The notes: generated by a model from the letters alone, not told the origin. A stretch of 35,859 nt of DNA from Candidatus Omnitrophota bacterium (GCA_016206785.1 JACQQV010000031.1:1-35859), one strand, 5' to 3'; numbered from the stretch's first letter, positions 23,369 to 31,945 are shown. Translations and numbers: made by a program.

Positions 23369-24595
23369 ATGCCTTCTGACAAACGGCTCAATCCGTGCGA
23401 ACTCGAAATTGACCTTTTCTGTAAAGGCGCGAAGATTGATCCTGCCCTCTCTCCTGAAGCGCTTCCCGCCCTTCACCGCACCCGGGCAGGGCTCGGGAGT
23501 GGGCTTGAGCTCATCCTTCCAGGGCCCCTCAAAAATATCTGGGTCAATGTCCCGGTGGAAGAGTCTTTTGCGAAAAGTTCCCCCTACCTTTTAACCAAAG
23601 CGAATGGTTCTTTCCATCTTCTTCACGAACCTTCCGAATTTGTCTATCCCGTTAAAATTCCTCCGGAACCGAGTTGGTATTCCCAAAAAACAAGCAAGGG
23701 AACGCTCATGAGCCGGGTGGGCATCCTTCAGGGAACCTATTTAGGCATTTATCTCTCCAACACCTGCCATTTCTGGTATAGCAGACCTGCCCCCACGAAC
23801 TGCGGTTTCTGCACCACTGGAAAAAATGTAGGAATCAACGAGGAGAGGACGAAAGATCTTGACGATATTGTCGAGGTGTGTGAGGCCGCCAAGAAGGAAT
23901 CGGGGGTCACGTTTGTCCACTTTAATACCGGATACCATACCCAAGGACGCGAACTGGACCTCATCGCCCCTTTTGTGAAGGGGGTAAAAGAAAAAGTGGG
24001 GCTTTTGATTGGAGTTCAGGCCACCCCTACTTCAGAGCTTTGGAAATATGACTGGCTTCGAGATCTGGGAGCGGACCATTTTTCCTTCTGTTATGAATTC
24101 CAGAATCCCGCCTATTTTGAGAAGTTTTGTCCTGGGAAATTTGAGAAGATCGGACAAGAAACCTTTTTTAAGGCGTTGGAATACACAACGAAGAAATTGG
24201 GAAAGGGGAGTTGTTCGGGCGAAATCATCGCAGGGGTTGAACCACTCGAGGATACCCTCAAAGCGATCGACTACATTACCTCTATAGGGGCCTTCCCCAC
24301 CGTCTGTATCTTCCGACCTCTTACCGGCGCAGATATGGAGAAATTTCCTTCTCCCTCTTATGAAGAGATGGTCATTGTGATGCGGCATATGTATGAGGCG
24401 TGCATGAAACGCAAGATTCCGATCGGGGTCGCTCCCAATATTGAAGTGAGCCTCGTTGTCCAGCCCGACGACGCCCAATACCTCGTGGAAAAAAGTTGGT
24501 CCCACCGCGCCTATCGCCTGTGGCTTAAAAGCCTCAAGTTTCTTTCAAAACCATATTTTACAAGGAAACTTATTCCACACCCTATTCACGCTTGA
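23369..24595 (+). CDS. Radical SAM-like protein with unusual CX11CX2C motif
   Basis: 408 residues. The only candidate cluster motif is Cys133-x11-Cys145-Gly-Phe-Cys148 (TCHFWYSRPAPTNCGFC), not the usual CX3CX2C; the aromatic residue before the last Cys fits the family. Downstream strands (TFVHFNTGYHTQGRELD, LLIGVQATP, CSGEIIAGVEP, TVCIFRPLTGAD) read as a TIM barrel with a radical SAM-like GxIxGxxE-type segment. AAGGA six bases before the ATG and a 29-base gap after the kinase gene place it in the cluster. It may be a second modifying enzyme or act on another small molecule. Function unknown. Confidence 0.75.
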   Translation: MPSDKRLNPCELEIDLFCKGAKIDPALSPEALPALHRTRAGLGSGLELILPGPLKNIWVNVPVEESFAKSSPYLLTKANGSFHLLHEPSEFVYPVKIPPEPSWYSQKTSKGTLMSRVGILQGTYLGIYLSNTCHFWYSRPAPTNCGFCTTGKNVGINEERTKDLDDIVEVCEAAKKESGVTFVHFNTGYHTQGRELDLIAPFVKGVKEKVGLLIGVQATPTSELWKYDWLRDLGADHFSFCYEFQNPAYFEKFCPGKFEKIGQETFFKALEYTTKKLGKGSCSGEIIAGVEPLEDTLKAIDYITSIGAFPTVCIFRPLTGADMEKFPSPSYEEMVIVMRHMYEACMKRKIPIGVAPNIEVSLVVQPDDAQYLVEKSWSHRAYRLWLKSLKFLSKPYFTRKLIPHPIHA

Positions 24596-24611
24596 CTGCA
24601 GGACGACTCCA

Positions 24612-24652
24612 TAAAATAAAGACGCCCCTGACATCAAAGATGTCAAGGGCGT
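24612..24652 (-). terminator. Intrinsic terminator of the tRNA-Phe gene
   Basis: A 14-pair stem, ACGCCCTTGACATC with GATGTCAGGGGCGT around TTT on the minus strand, is followed by CTTTATTTT. One position pairs G-U only in the minus-strand RNA (a C/A mismatch on the other strand), so it acts for the tRNA. It may also slow plus-strand transcription after the radical SAM gene. Confidence 0.88.
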
Positions 24653-24680
24653 TTCTCGCTACGATAGGCTATAAGCCAAC

Positions 24681-24756
24681 TGGTGCCGGGAGAGAGACTT
24701 GCACTCCCCACGCCCAGATTTTCAGTCTGGCGCTCTACTACCTGAGCTATCCCGGC
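24681..24756 (-). tRNA. tRNA-Phe (GAA), CCA encoded
   Basis: 76 bases that fold as a cloverleaf: acceptor GCCGGGA/TCCCGGC with discriminator A and encoded CCA, D stem GCTC/GAGC, anticodon stem CCAGA/TCTGG with loop CTGAAAA (GAA), T stem GGGAG/CTCTC. Two invariant positions differ: the T loop is TGCAAGT, so position 55 is G instead of U, and the D loop is AGGTAGTA, putting A at 18 if aligned by length. These two positions normally pair. All stems are intact and a terminator follows, so it looks like a real gene. Confidence 0.95.
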
Positions 24757-24836
24757 AAAAAGAAATTTGAACTTTATCTTACCACACAACCCACAATTCC
24801 TTGGAAAAAATTTTGCGGGTATGGTATCTTTATCCC

Positions 24837-26213
24837 ATGGCCTTTGAAGAGCTTCAAAAAGCGATCCAGGGAAAAATCCTGACCGATCCGAAAAGTCTTG
24901 AAGAGGCGAGTAGCGATTTCGGGCGGATGATCGTAAAAATTCCTACCTGTGTGGTCCAACCCAAAACGACAGAAGATGTGGCAACCGTTGTCCGATGGGT
25001 ACGGGAAACAAAAACGGCGCTTGGGATCCGGGGAAACGCCCATACCCAAACCGGGCAGGGTTTAAGTGAAGGGGGCATCCTCCTCGATCTCAAATCCCTC
25101 GATCGCGTCCTTGCCATCGACCCGGCGGCGAAACAGGCGACCTGCCAAGCAGGGGTGAAATGGCGCGATCTTGTCAACCAAACTGTCGCGCAGGGACTTA
25201 TCCCGAGAGTCCTCACCAATAATCTTGACGTCACCCTTGGCGGAACCCTTTCGGTGGCGGGGCTCGGCATCAGTTCCTTCCAATATGGGACACAGGGGGA
25301 TAACTGCTTAGAACTTGAAGTCGTGACCGGGAAGGGAGAGATCGTCACCTGTTCTCCTCAAAAAAATAGTGAACTTTTCTTCTGTAGTCTCGCAGGACTC
25401 GGACGATTTGCCATCATCACGCGGGCAACGATTCAACTCCGTGACGCGCTTCCCAAGACACGGACCTACTATCTTCTCTATGAGGGGCTTAAAACCTTCA
25501 TGGCCGATGCCCAGTCTCTCATGACCGAAGGGCGTTTCCACTTTTTAGAATCGTGGTGCGTTCCTTGCCCTCAAGGATTCCGGAAGGTGAATGGGATTCC
25601 GCAACTTTTTGCCCGGTGGTTTTATCCCCTTCATGCCACAGTTGAATTTGATGAGAAAAATCCACCGGACGATGAAAAACTACTGAAAGGTCTTTCCTTT
25701 CACGAACTCGTTCATAGAGAGGACCGCTCCACCCTGGAATTCGCCAACCGACTTGAACCCCTTTTTGAACTCTGGAAAAGATCGGGCTACTGGGCCCATG
25801 CGCACCCCTGGATGGAAACCATCCTTCCTTGGGACACGGCCTTTCCTTACATCAATCAGGTCCTTTCGAATCTTCCCCCGCAGGCTCTCGGAGGAGGCCA
25901 TATTCTTCTTTGGCCTTCCCGGGGGTCCGTGTCACACCTTCCACTCTTTAAACACCCTGCCACGGAGTGCGTCATGGGATTCGGCATCCTTCCCGGACTC
26001 CCAAAAGAATTCCTTCCCCAATCGATTGCGATGCTGAATGTCTTAAGCGACCTGAGTATCAAGGCGGGAGGAAAGCGCTATCTCTCGGGCCTCATCCAAT
26101 TCGACGAGGCCCGCTGGAAGCACCACTATGGAGAAACCTGGGAGGCGATGAAGGGGTGGAAGGCAAAATATGACCCGGACCGGATCCTCAACCCAGGATT
26201 TCTCCCGCTGTAA
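24837..26213 (+). CDS. FAD-binding oxidase of the PCMH/VAO family (cytokinin dehydrogenase-like)
   Basis: 458 residues from MAFEELQKAI. The N-terminal PCMH FAD domain (about 25-205) shows CVVQPKTTEDVATVV, LGIRGNAHTQTGQGLS (the FAD loop), NNLDVTLGGTLSVAGLG and GLGRFAIITRATI. The C-terminal half (FHFLESW..., then a KYDPDRILNPG ending) matches the substrate domain of cytokinin dehydrogenase-like and related flavin oxidases. The substrate is probably a small amine or alcohol, not determinable here. No Shine-Dalgarno sequence precedes the ATG; weak TTGGAA and TATCTT boxes end seven bases upstream, so a leaderless start is possible. Monocistronic between tRNA-Phe and a terminator. Confidence 0.83.
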   Translation: MAFEELQKAIQGKILTDPKSLEEASSDFGRMIVKIPTCVVQPKTTEDVATVVRWVRETKTALGIRGNAHTQTGQGLSEGGILLDLKSLDRVLAIDPAAKQATCQAGVKWRDLVNQTVAQGLIPRVLTNNLDVTLGGTLSVAGLGISSFQYGTQGDNCLELEVVTGKGEIVTCSPQKNSELFFCSLAGLGRFAIITRATIQLRDALPKTRTYYLLYEGLKTFMADAQSLMTEGRFHFLESWCVPCPQGFRKVNGIPQLFARWFYPLHATVEFDEKNPPDDEKLLKGLSFHELVHREDRSTLEFANRLEPLFELWKRSGYWAHAHPWMETILPWDTAFPYINQVLSNLPPQALGGGHILLWPSRGSVSHLPLFKHPATECVMGFGILPGLPKEFLPQSIAMLNVLSDLSIKAGGKRYLSGLIQFDEARWKHHYGETWEAMKGWKAKYDPDRILNPGFLPL

Positions 26214-26216
26214 TTC

Positions 26217-26248
26217 ACCCCGTTAGAAATGGCCATTTCTAACGGGGT
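26217..26248. terminator. Bidirectional terminator between convergent genes
   Basis: A perfect 32-base palindrome (CCCCGTTAGAAATGG and its complement, flanked by A/T) fills the gap between the FAD oxidase stop (26213) and the response regulator stop (26249). Neither side has a strong T run. Confidence 0.8.
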
Positions 26249-26611
26249 TCATAAAAAGAGCCGCTTCACGAGGATATTCGTTTCAAGATAATCCAGATCA
26301 ATCGGCTTGGTGATGTAGCCGTCCGCTCCGAGTTGGAGCGTCTTTTTCGCCACTTGCTCGTCCCGAAGAGCAGTGACCATAATGACGCTGATTTCCCGGT
26401 CGATCTCCTTAATCTCTTTAAGAAGGATGACCCCGTCCTTCTCAGGCATCCGGACATCCACAAGCACCATGTGCGGCCGCGCTTCCTTGATGCACTGCAA
26501 GGCACTCGAGGCGCTTGTCGCTGTCAGCACTTCGTAATTTTTCTTCGTGAGAAACTCCTGAAGAAAATCGCATACCTCCTGCTCATCATCAACCACAAGA
26601 ATCCGGATCAT
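26249..26611 (-). CDS. Stand-alone receiver-domain response regulator
   Basis: 120 residues, CheY-like: Asp8/Asp9, phospho-acceptor Asp52 (VLVDVRMPEKDG), Thr in MVTALRD, Lys in ITKPIDL. No output domain. It overlaps the histidine kinase stop by four bases and is the last gene of the riboswitch-controlled operon. Confidence 0.92.
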   Translation of the reverse strand: MIRILVVDDEQEVCDFLQEFLTKKNYEVLTATSASSALQCIKEARPHMVLVDVRMPEKDGVILLKEIKEIDREISVIMVTALRDEQVAKKTLQLGADGYITKPIDLDYLETNILVKRLFL

Positions 26612-28239
26612 GTTTCACCTCCCTTAGCCAAAGGCATCGTCAAAATAAAAGTAGAGCCTTTACCGACCTGACTGTGAATCTTCAAGGTCCCTCCATGATT
26701 ATCCACAATGCCATGGACAATGGAAAGCCCTAACCCTGTTCCACGGCTTTTTGTTGTAAAGAAAGGAATAAAAATTTTCGATAGGTGGTCGGGAGGGATG
26801 CCGCATCCTGTATCAGTAAAGGAAATTTCAACGGTCTCCTTTTCTTGCCGGGTCGCCACAGTGAACCGGCCCCCTTTCGGCATCGCCTGCACCGCATTCA
26901 AGGCAAGATTGACAAAGACCTCTTCCAATTGTTCGGCATCCCCCAGGATGGAAGGAGAGGAGGCCTCGAATTTCTTTTCAAGGCGGACCTGCTGTAAGGT
27001 AAACTGATCTTCCAGGGTCTCTAAAAATTGGTCGAGAAGCTCATGAAGCGAAATCGGACGAAGATGAGGGGGTCTCTGCCTCGCAAAACTTAAAAGTTTT
27101 TCCGTAATGGAGCTGGCTCGATCGACCTGCTCCCGAATGACGCGGGCCGCCTTCGATACTTCCGCGTCCTCACCTTTTTCAAAAAGGAGGAGCTGTGCAC
27201 GACCCGAAATAATATTGAGGGGATTATTGATCTCGTGAATGAGCCCTGCCGTCATTTCCCCGATGGCAGAAAGTTTTTCCGCATTCGCCATCTCGCGCTC
27301 CAGTGTCCGCTTCTCAGTGACATCATCCAGGGCTACAAGGATTCCTTTCCGAACCAATCCCTCTCTCAGAGGAATGATATTGACTTGCAGAAGAATCGAT
27401 TTCTCCACATCCCCACAAGCCACCTCCCCAAGTGTGACCCCTTTTCCTTCCTGAAGGGCGGGCGTCATAAGGCCCAACAAGGCTCTGAAAAGACCTCCCT
27501 CAAAAAAGGTTTGGTAGGGATGGCCCAGGCATTCGGTGCCGGTGACCTCAAAGAGTTTCATCGCTTGAGGATTCACAAAGGAGATGGCCCCCTCTTCGTC
27601 AATGGAGATAATGGCAAGCGTCAATGCATTTAAGATCCCCTCGATCCGCTTTCTCTCTTCACTCAGTCGATGAACAAGATCGATATTCTCAAGGGCAACC
27701 GCCGTTTGGTTGGCAATTCCAGAAACAAGGGTGAGTTCCTCTTTCGAAAAACTCCCTGCCTGGAGACGGCTGTCGACATAGAGAAGCCCCAGCGTGCGAT
27801 GCTGACTCTCGAGAGGGACACACATACAACTCCGAATGCTCTGAATCTGAATGCTCTGGGAGCCTTTAAACCGCTCATCCATCATGGCGTCGAGACTTAA
27901 GACCGATTTCCGCTCCCGCATGACGAGCTCGGTCACGGCGTTACTCAGAATGACTTCGTTTCCTTTCGTACCCGCCTGTCGTGCCCGCCAAACATGCGGC
28001 ATGAGTTTCCCTGTTTTTCCATCGACGAGAAAAATGGCACCTCTCTCAGCTTTGACGAGGCCGAAAACGACATTCATCGCTTCATTGAGCAGTTTCTCCT
28101 TATCCAGAAGCCTCGAGACCGCGTTGGCAAATCCGTAAAGGATAAGAAGCTTCTGATGGTCACCCAGGAGGCGTTGAAGATCCTCCTGCCCGAGTGTCTC
28201 AACAATCGTCTCTTCGCGAGGGACTTTCCCTTCTGTCAT
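26608..28239 (-). CDS. Soluble GAF-PAS histidine kinase
   Basis: 543 residues with no membrane segment: GAF domain (about 28-188), PAS (about 205-310, ISIDEEGAISFVNPQAM), HisKA with His335 (AGLIHEINNPLN), HATPase with NLALNAVQAMPKGG, DTGCGIPPD, FFTTKSRGTGLGLSIV. GAF domains bind small ligands, including cyclic nucleotides; the ligand here is unknown. Four-base overlaps with the kinase gene upstream and the receiver gene downstream show co-translation. Confidence 0.93.
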   Translation of the reverse strand: MTEGKVPREETIVETLGQEDLQRLLGDHQKLLILYGFANAVSRLLDKEKLLNEAMNVVFGLVKAERGAIFLVDGKTGKLMPHVWRARQAGTKGNEVILSNAVTELVMRERKSVLSLDAMMDERFKGSQSIQIQSIRSCMCVPLESQHRTLGLLYVDSRLQAGSFSKEELTLVSGIANQTAVALENIDLVHRLSEERKRIEGILNALTLAIISIDEEGAISFVNPQAMKLFEVTGTECLGHPYQTFFEGGLFRALLGLMTPALQEGKGVTLGEVACGDVEKSILLQVNIIPLREGLVRKGILVALDDVTEKRTLEREMANAEKLSAIGEMTAGLIHEINNPLNIISGRAQLLLFEKGEDAEVSKAARVIREQVDRASSITEKLLSFARQRPPHLRPISLHELLDQFLETLEDQFTLQQVRLEKKFEASSPSILGDAEQLEEVFVNLALNAVQAMPKGGRFTVATRQEKETVEISFTDTGCGIPPDHLSKIFIPFFTTKSRGTGLGLSIVHGIVDNHGGTLKIHSQVGKGSTFILTMPLAKGGET

Positions 28240-31200
28240 CTTCGCATCAACCTTTCTACCGCCTGCAACACGTCACTCGTCTTGAGGCTATAGAGTTTCT
28301 CAAGATACTGCGTAATCTCTGTCGTATTCGAAAGGGCCGGTTCAATCCGGCATCCGGTTATGCTCTCCAACTCCTTTAAGAGACTCAAAGTCGGTGGAAC
28401 CGCAAAACTGACGAGTAGAAAATTTCCGATCTGGTCCACAGGGAAAGCCACATGTTCTTTAACCTGATTGAATGGAATAAGGTGTGCGACTTTTGGTGAA
28501 ACAGAGGTAGAAGTCAAACGGAGATAGCGCATCCCTGAAAAAAGGGCCATCCGGTAGGTTATCTTTTCTTCCGCCATTCCCTCTTCCTGAAGGAATTGCC
28601 TCAAGGAGATGTTGGAATTCCTTCGTTGAAATGCCTCCCATTTCTCTTTAGAAAGGTGTCCTATCGAAACCAGAAATTCCCCAAAAGATTTCTCCACGCT
28701 TTCTCCTGCCTCCAAAAAGTGGCCAGAGCCCACTTTTTCTCTGATCTTCAACACTTCTTGGGCCTCGGGGGTGTAAAAATGGGAGAGGGATTGGATTACC
28801 GCCTCCTGAAATTCCTTGGAACCTTTTCCTAAACAGGAAACGATGAGGAAGTAAGCTTCATCCCCTTTTGTTTTCTCCAAGACCGCAAGTGCCCATTTTT
28901 GGACTTCAACATCTGTGTGACGCAGAGGATAGAGGAGAAAAGGAGATACCTCCTCCGTCGCGATTTCCCGAAGCGCCTCCAGGAGATTGATAATCATTTT
29001 TTCCTCTTTGACGGAGGAAAGACGTCTTGCGATCGCGGGGGGTGCTTCTGGAAATTGTTTCAATACGGCAAAGAGCCGTTTTTTAAGTTGGAACCCGTCC
29101 AAAGGGTCCATTTTCAGAAGTTCCACGCTTCCCAGTAGATCCACCAGGTGCGGAAGGGAACTTTCACCCAAGGCGACCAAAAGCTCATCGGCGGTGCGAT
29201 CTTGTTGCGGCGTCGTTGTGAGGTCTTGAACAAGTCTTGTAATGACTTCGTGCCGCGCGATTCTCACAAATGAATCGCGAATGAGCGTTTCCTTTTCAGA
29301 CTTTGCATCTCCTTCCAACTCCCGACGGAAAACTTTAAGAATTTTAACGGCGTAAGGAAATTGTTTTGTGGTGAGGAGTCTGTCCAACAGGCCATCCAAC
29401 GTTTTGGCAAGAGGGGCTGTCACATCCGGTTCTCCCTCTACCAATTGGGTCAGGAAGAAATCAATGCACTCATACAAAAGGAATTCTCCCTCCGGTACAG
29501 AAAGAACGGAAACGAGCGCTTGGCTTGCGGAGGCAACCTTCTGCCGGATCTCCAAAGAAGGATCGCGGAGCCCTGTCAGGAGGGTGTGGACAATCTCGCG
29601 TACCGATTCTCCCCGATCCATTGCCAGAAGATCTGGGAGGAAAGGAAAGAGATAGTCTTCAAGACCGATCCAGACATAAAGGGGAAGGGCTTGGTGCAGG
29701 AGTTCCGCTTCCTTTTCTTGAAGGGAAAGTTCTGCCCAATTCTTCGAAGACAAGAGCCACTGAAGGGCCTTCTCGTCAATGCCCGCTTGAAGGAGTCGCT
29801 CTTTCAACGCAGGAATCAGTTTTTCTCTTCGAGCAGGGTCTGAAAGGAGCCTTTCTATCAATTGGCGCAGCGCAAATCCCGTCGAGGAACCCCGCGCTTC
29901 CGCTTCCAGAAGATCCAAAATCGCTTCATCCGAAAAGAGTTGGACCGCCTCGTCAAAGATGCCGCTTCCCGACTGACCGGAGATCAATTCATAATGAAGG
30001 ACTTGGGAACGGAGTTGGGGATCCATGGCGAGAATGACCTCCACAAGGTGTGTGCGGAACTCTTGCCAATCTTCCTTGGAGAAATCGTGAAATTGTTCTG
30101 CGAGATGCTGGATCTCCGAGGAAACGCGCTCGGCCTGTGTCTTCTCCCCTTCCCCTGAGGCGGAGACCTCTTCCAAAATCTCTGCCACCTCTTTGGGGCT
30201 CTCCGACATGATCTTCAGAAGCCCTGACTGCCCCACCCAATTCGGAAAGCGGTTTTTCAGATACCCAGAAAGAATAAACTCTGAGAGATCCGACGTCGGA
30301 CCTTTGTGAGGGGCCCCCTTTGAAATCTTTTCGTAACGGACTTCGTCCAACTTGATATGTCGAATATTTCCTTCCAACAAAAAGCGGGAAAGGGCTCCTT
30401 CTTCTTGAAGGAGATCCTTTTTGGAGACCAAGAGGCGCAAAAAACTCTCCAATTCCTCAAGGGTGAGGCCGCGACAGAAGGTAAGCGTTGCGACTTTCCA
30501 GCTCACAAGGTTTTGCGCAAAATCAGCCGCTCGTTTTTCCTCTTTATCGATCAGTATCCCTTCCACCACGAGACGTCCTCCTGATTCACTCACAGAAATC
30601 GATTCATGGGACCCAAGCAACTTCTCCAAGATGGAAAAGTAGTGGGACACGGAGGAGACTGCTTGGGGATGTCCTTGGGGAAACATCCTGAGCACTTTAA
30701 GTGCCACATCCTGCTGTGTCAGAAATTCTCGAATCACCTTGGGAAGTTCCTGTTTCTCGACGGTGGGGAGTACCTCTTGTTCTTGAGAACTTCTCTTAAG
30801 GGAAATTCCTTTTTCAAACTTGTCCAAGTCATCCAACAGTTGACGTGCAGAGTGGTACCGCTGCGTTCGTTCCTTGGCCATCGCATGGAGGATAATTTCT
30901 TCAAGCTCTGACGAAATATCGGAAAGGAGAATCTTGGGACGGCGGGGAGTCTTTTCGATGACATTCCGGATAACTCTTAAATTAGAGTCCGCCTCAAAGG
31001 GATTGACCCCTGTCACCATTTCATACAGCACAACCCCTAACGAATAAATGTCTGTTTTCGCATCAACCACTTCTCCTCTCGCCTGTTCAGGGGACATATA
31101 GAGGGGGGTCCCCATCACTTGGCCCGTTCGTGTGAGCCGCGGCTCCTCCACCAGTTTCACCAATCCAAAGTCTGTCACAGTGACACCGTCTCCCGTAGAA

Positions 31201-31673
31201 AGGAGAATATTCCCTGGCTTAATGTCTCGGTGGATCACCTGGTGGTCATGGGCATAGGCAAGTGCCTCTGCGACTTTTCGCGTGATGCGGAGGGCCTCTG
31301 AAACAGGGAGTCTTTTTTCGCGGGCGAGTTTCGTTTCAAGCGTCATCCCCTCGATGAGCTCCATCACAAAATAATGGAGATCGCGGTCAATGCCGGTCTC
31401 ATAGACGCGGATAATATTCGGATGATCAAGGGAGGCTTGCGATTTGGCCTCCCGGTCAAACCGCTCAATAATGGTTTGGTCGGTGAGGAGGCTCGCCGGC
31501 AGGACCTTGATCGCAACAGGCTTTCCCGATTCAGGCTTTGCTTCATACACAATCGCCATCCCCCCGCGGCCTAATTCGCGTAGGATTTCGTAGCGACCCA
31601 GGCGCTTCCCGAGAAGGCCCTGTCGGAAACTTTCAAGTTCCTTATGCTGAGACAGCATGTCATTTTGGCTCAT
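28236..31673 (-). CDS. Ser/Thr protein kinase with long helical middle and C-terminal GspE-N/MshEN-like domain
   Basis: 1145 residues. Kinase domain at about 28-292: GRGGMAIVYEA, Lys56, HRD with Asp150 (HRDIKPGNIL), DFG Asp168, MGTPLYMSPEQ; all catalytic residues are present. Residues about 300-960 are helical and HEAT-like (repeats such as VQKWALAVLEKTKGDEAYFLI), including the VVEGILIDKEEKR block seen in HEAT-repeat proteins. Residues about 996-1133 resemble the GspE N-terminal/MshEN domain: two half-repeats (SFGEFLVSIGHLSKEKW, then SLRQFLQEEG), followed by FLLVSFAVPP and an ITGCRIEPALS segment. MshEN domains can bind c-di-GMP; here the Arg of each RLG motif is replaced. No transmembrane helix or PASTA repeat. 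The operon leader holds GEMM-I riboswitches. Confidence 0.88.
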   Translation of the reverse strand: MSQNDMLSQHKELESFRQGLLGKRLGRYEILRELGRGGMAIVYEAKPESGKPVAIKVLPASLLTDQTIIERFDREAKSQASLDHPNIIRVYETGIDRDLHYFVMELIEGMTLETKLAREKRLPVSEALRITRKVAEALAYAHDHQVIHRDIKPGNILLSTGDGVTVTDFGLVKLVEEPRLTRTGQVMGTPLYMSPEQARGEVVDAKTDIYSLGVVLYEMVTGVNPFEADSNLRVIRNVIEKTPRRPKILLSDISSELEEIILHAMAKERTQRYHSARQLLDDLDKFEKGISLKRSSQEQEVLPTVEKQELPKVIREFLTQQDVALKVLRMFPQGHPQAVSSVSHYFSILEKLLGSHESISVSESGGRLVVEGILIDKEEKRAADFAQNLVSWKVATLTFCRGLTLEELESFLRLLVSKKDLLQEEGALSRFLLEGNIRHIKLDEVRYEKISKGAPHKGPTSDLSEFILSGYLKNRFPNWVGQSGLLKIMSESPKEVAEILEEVSASGEGEKTQAERVSSEIQHLAEQFHDFSKEDWQEFRTHLVEVILAMDPQLRSQVLHYELISGQSGSGIFDEAVQLFSDEAILDLLEAEARGSSTGFALRQLIERLLSDPARREKLIPALKERLLQAGIDEKALQWLLSSKNWAELSLQEKEAELLHQALPLYVWIGLEDYLFPFLPDLLAMDRGESVREIVHTLLTGLRDPSLEIRQKVASASQALVSVLSVPEGEFLLYECIDFFLTQLVEGEPDVTAPLAKTLDGLLDRLLTTKQFPYAVKILKVFRRELEGDAKSEKETLIRDSFVRIARHEVITRLVQDLTTTPQQDRTADELLVALGESSLPHLVDLLGSVELLKMDPLDGFQLKKRLFAVLKQFPEAPPAIARRLSSVKEEKMIINLLEALREIATEEVSPFLLYPLRHTDVEVQKWALAVLEKTKGDEAYFLIVSCLGKGSKEFQEAVIQSLSHFYTPEAQEVLKIREKVGSGHFLEAGESVEKSFGEFLVSIGHLSKEKWEAFQRRNSNISLRQFLQEEGMAEEKITYRMALFSGMRYLRLTSTSVSPKVAHLIPFNQVKEHVAFPVDQIGNFLLVSFAVPPTLSLLKELESITGCRIEPALSNTTEITQYLEKLYSLKTSDVLQAVERLMRR

Positions 31674-31685
31674 GAAAACGACCTC

Positions 31686-31892
31686 TTAAGAATGTTGCAA
31701 AGAATCGTACGTTTTAGGGAGATTCGTTCGGGACCGGATAAATGCCTCCAGATCTTCGGGGGCGATGCGCCACCTTCCGATTTTTGTGGCCCGGATCTCC
31801 TTATCCCGAATGAGTTCCCGAATTCTCCGCTCGGTTAGTTCAATCCTCTGGGCAACTTCTTTGACCGTCATATACGCTCTTATGTTTATCAT
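31686..31892 (-). CDS. Small helix-turn-helix protein (MerR/excisionase type, HTH_17)
   Basis: 68 residues. MTVKEVAQRIELTERRIRELIRDKEIRATKIG... followed by WRIAPEDLEAFI is the compact winged-helix pattern of excisionase-like HTH_17 proteins. It starts at the ATG at 31892, or eight codons later where AAGAG gives better ribosome spacing. It lies 12 bases before the kinase gene and 53 after the response regulator. Two GGTAGGAAAT repeats sit at its start; it may bind there. No phage or integrase gene is near, so a recombination role is unlikely. Confidence 0.82.
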   Translation of the reverse strand: MINIRAYMTVKEVAQRIELTERRIRELIRDKEIRATKIGRWRIAPEDLEAFIRSRTNLPKTYDSLQHS

Positions 31893-31920
31893 TTCCTACC
31901 GAATCCTCTTATTTCCTACC
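31891..31920 (-). promoter_or_regulatory. Two direct repeats GGTAGGAAAT, 20-base period
   Basis: Identical 10-base copies at 31891-31900 and 31911-31920, two helical turns apart, placed in the 53-base gap between the response regulator and HTH genes; the first reaches the HTH start codon. It may be an operator or supply the ribosome site (GGTAGGAAATG). Confidence 0.45.
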
Positions 31921-31945
31921 ATACGACATTTCAGTACAAAAATTT

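Noticed and set aside
24681-24756. tRNA-Phe pseudogene
   Set aside because: All stems pair, CCA is encoded and a terminator with minus-strand-specific G-U pairing follows, so function is more likely despite the altered loop bases.
31891-31920. CRISPR-like repeat
   Set aside because: Only two 10-base units, no spacer array and no cas gene.
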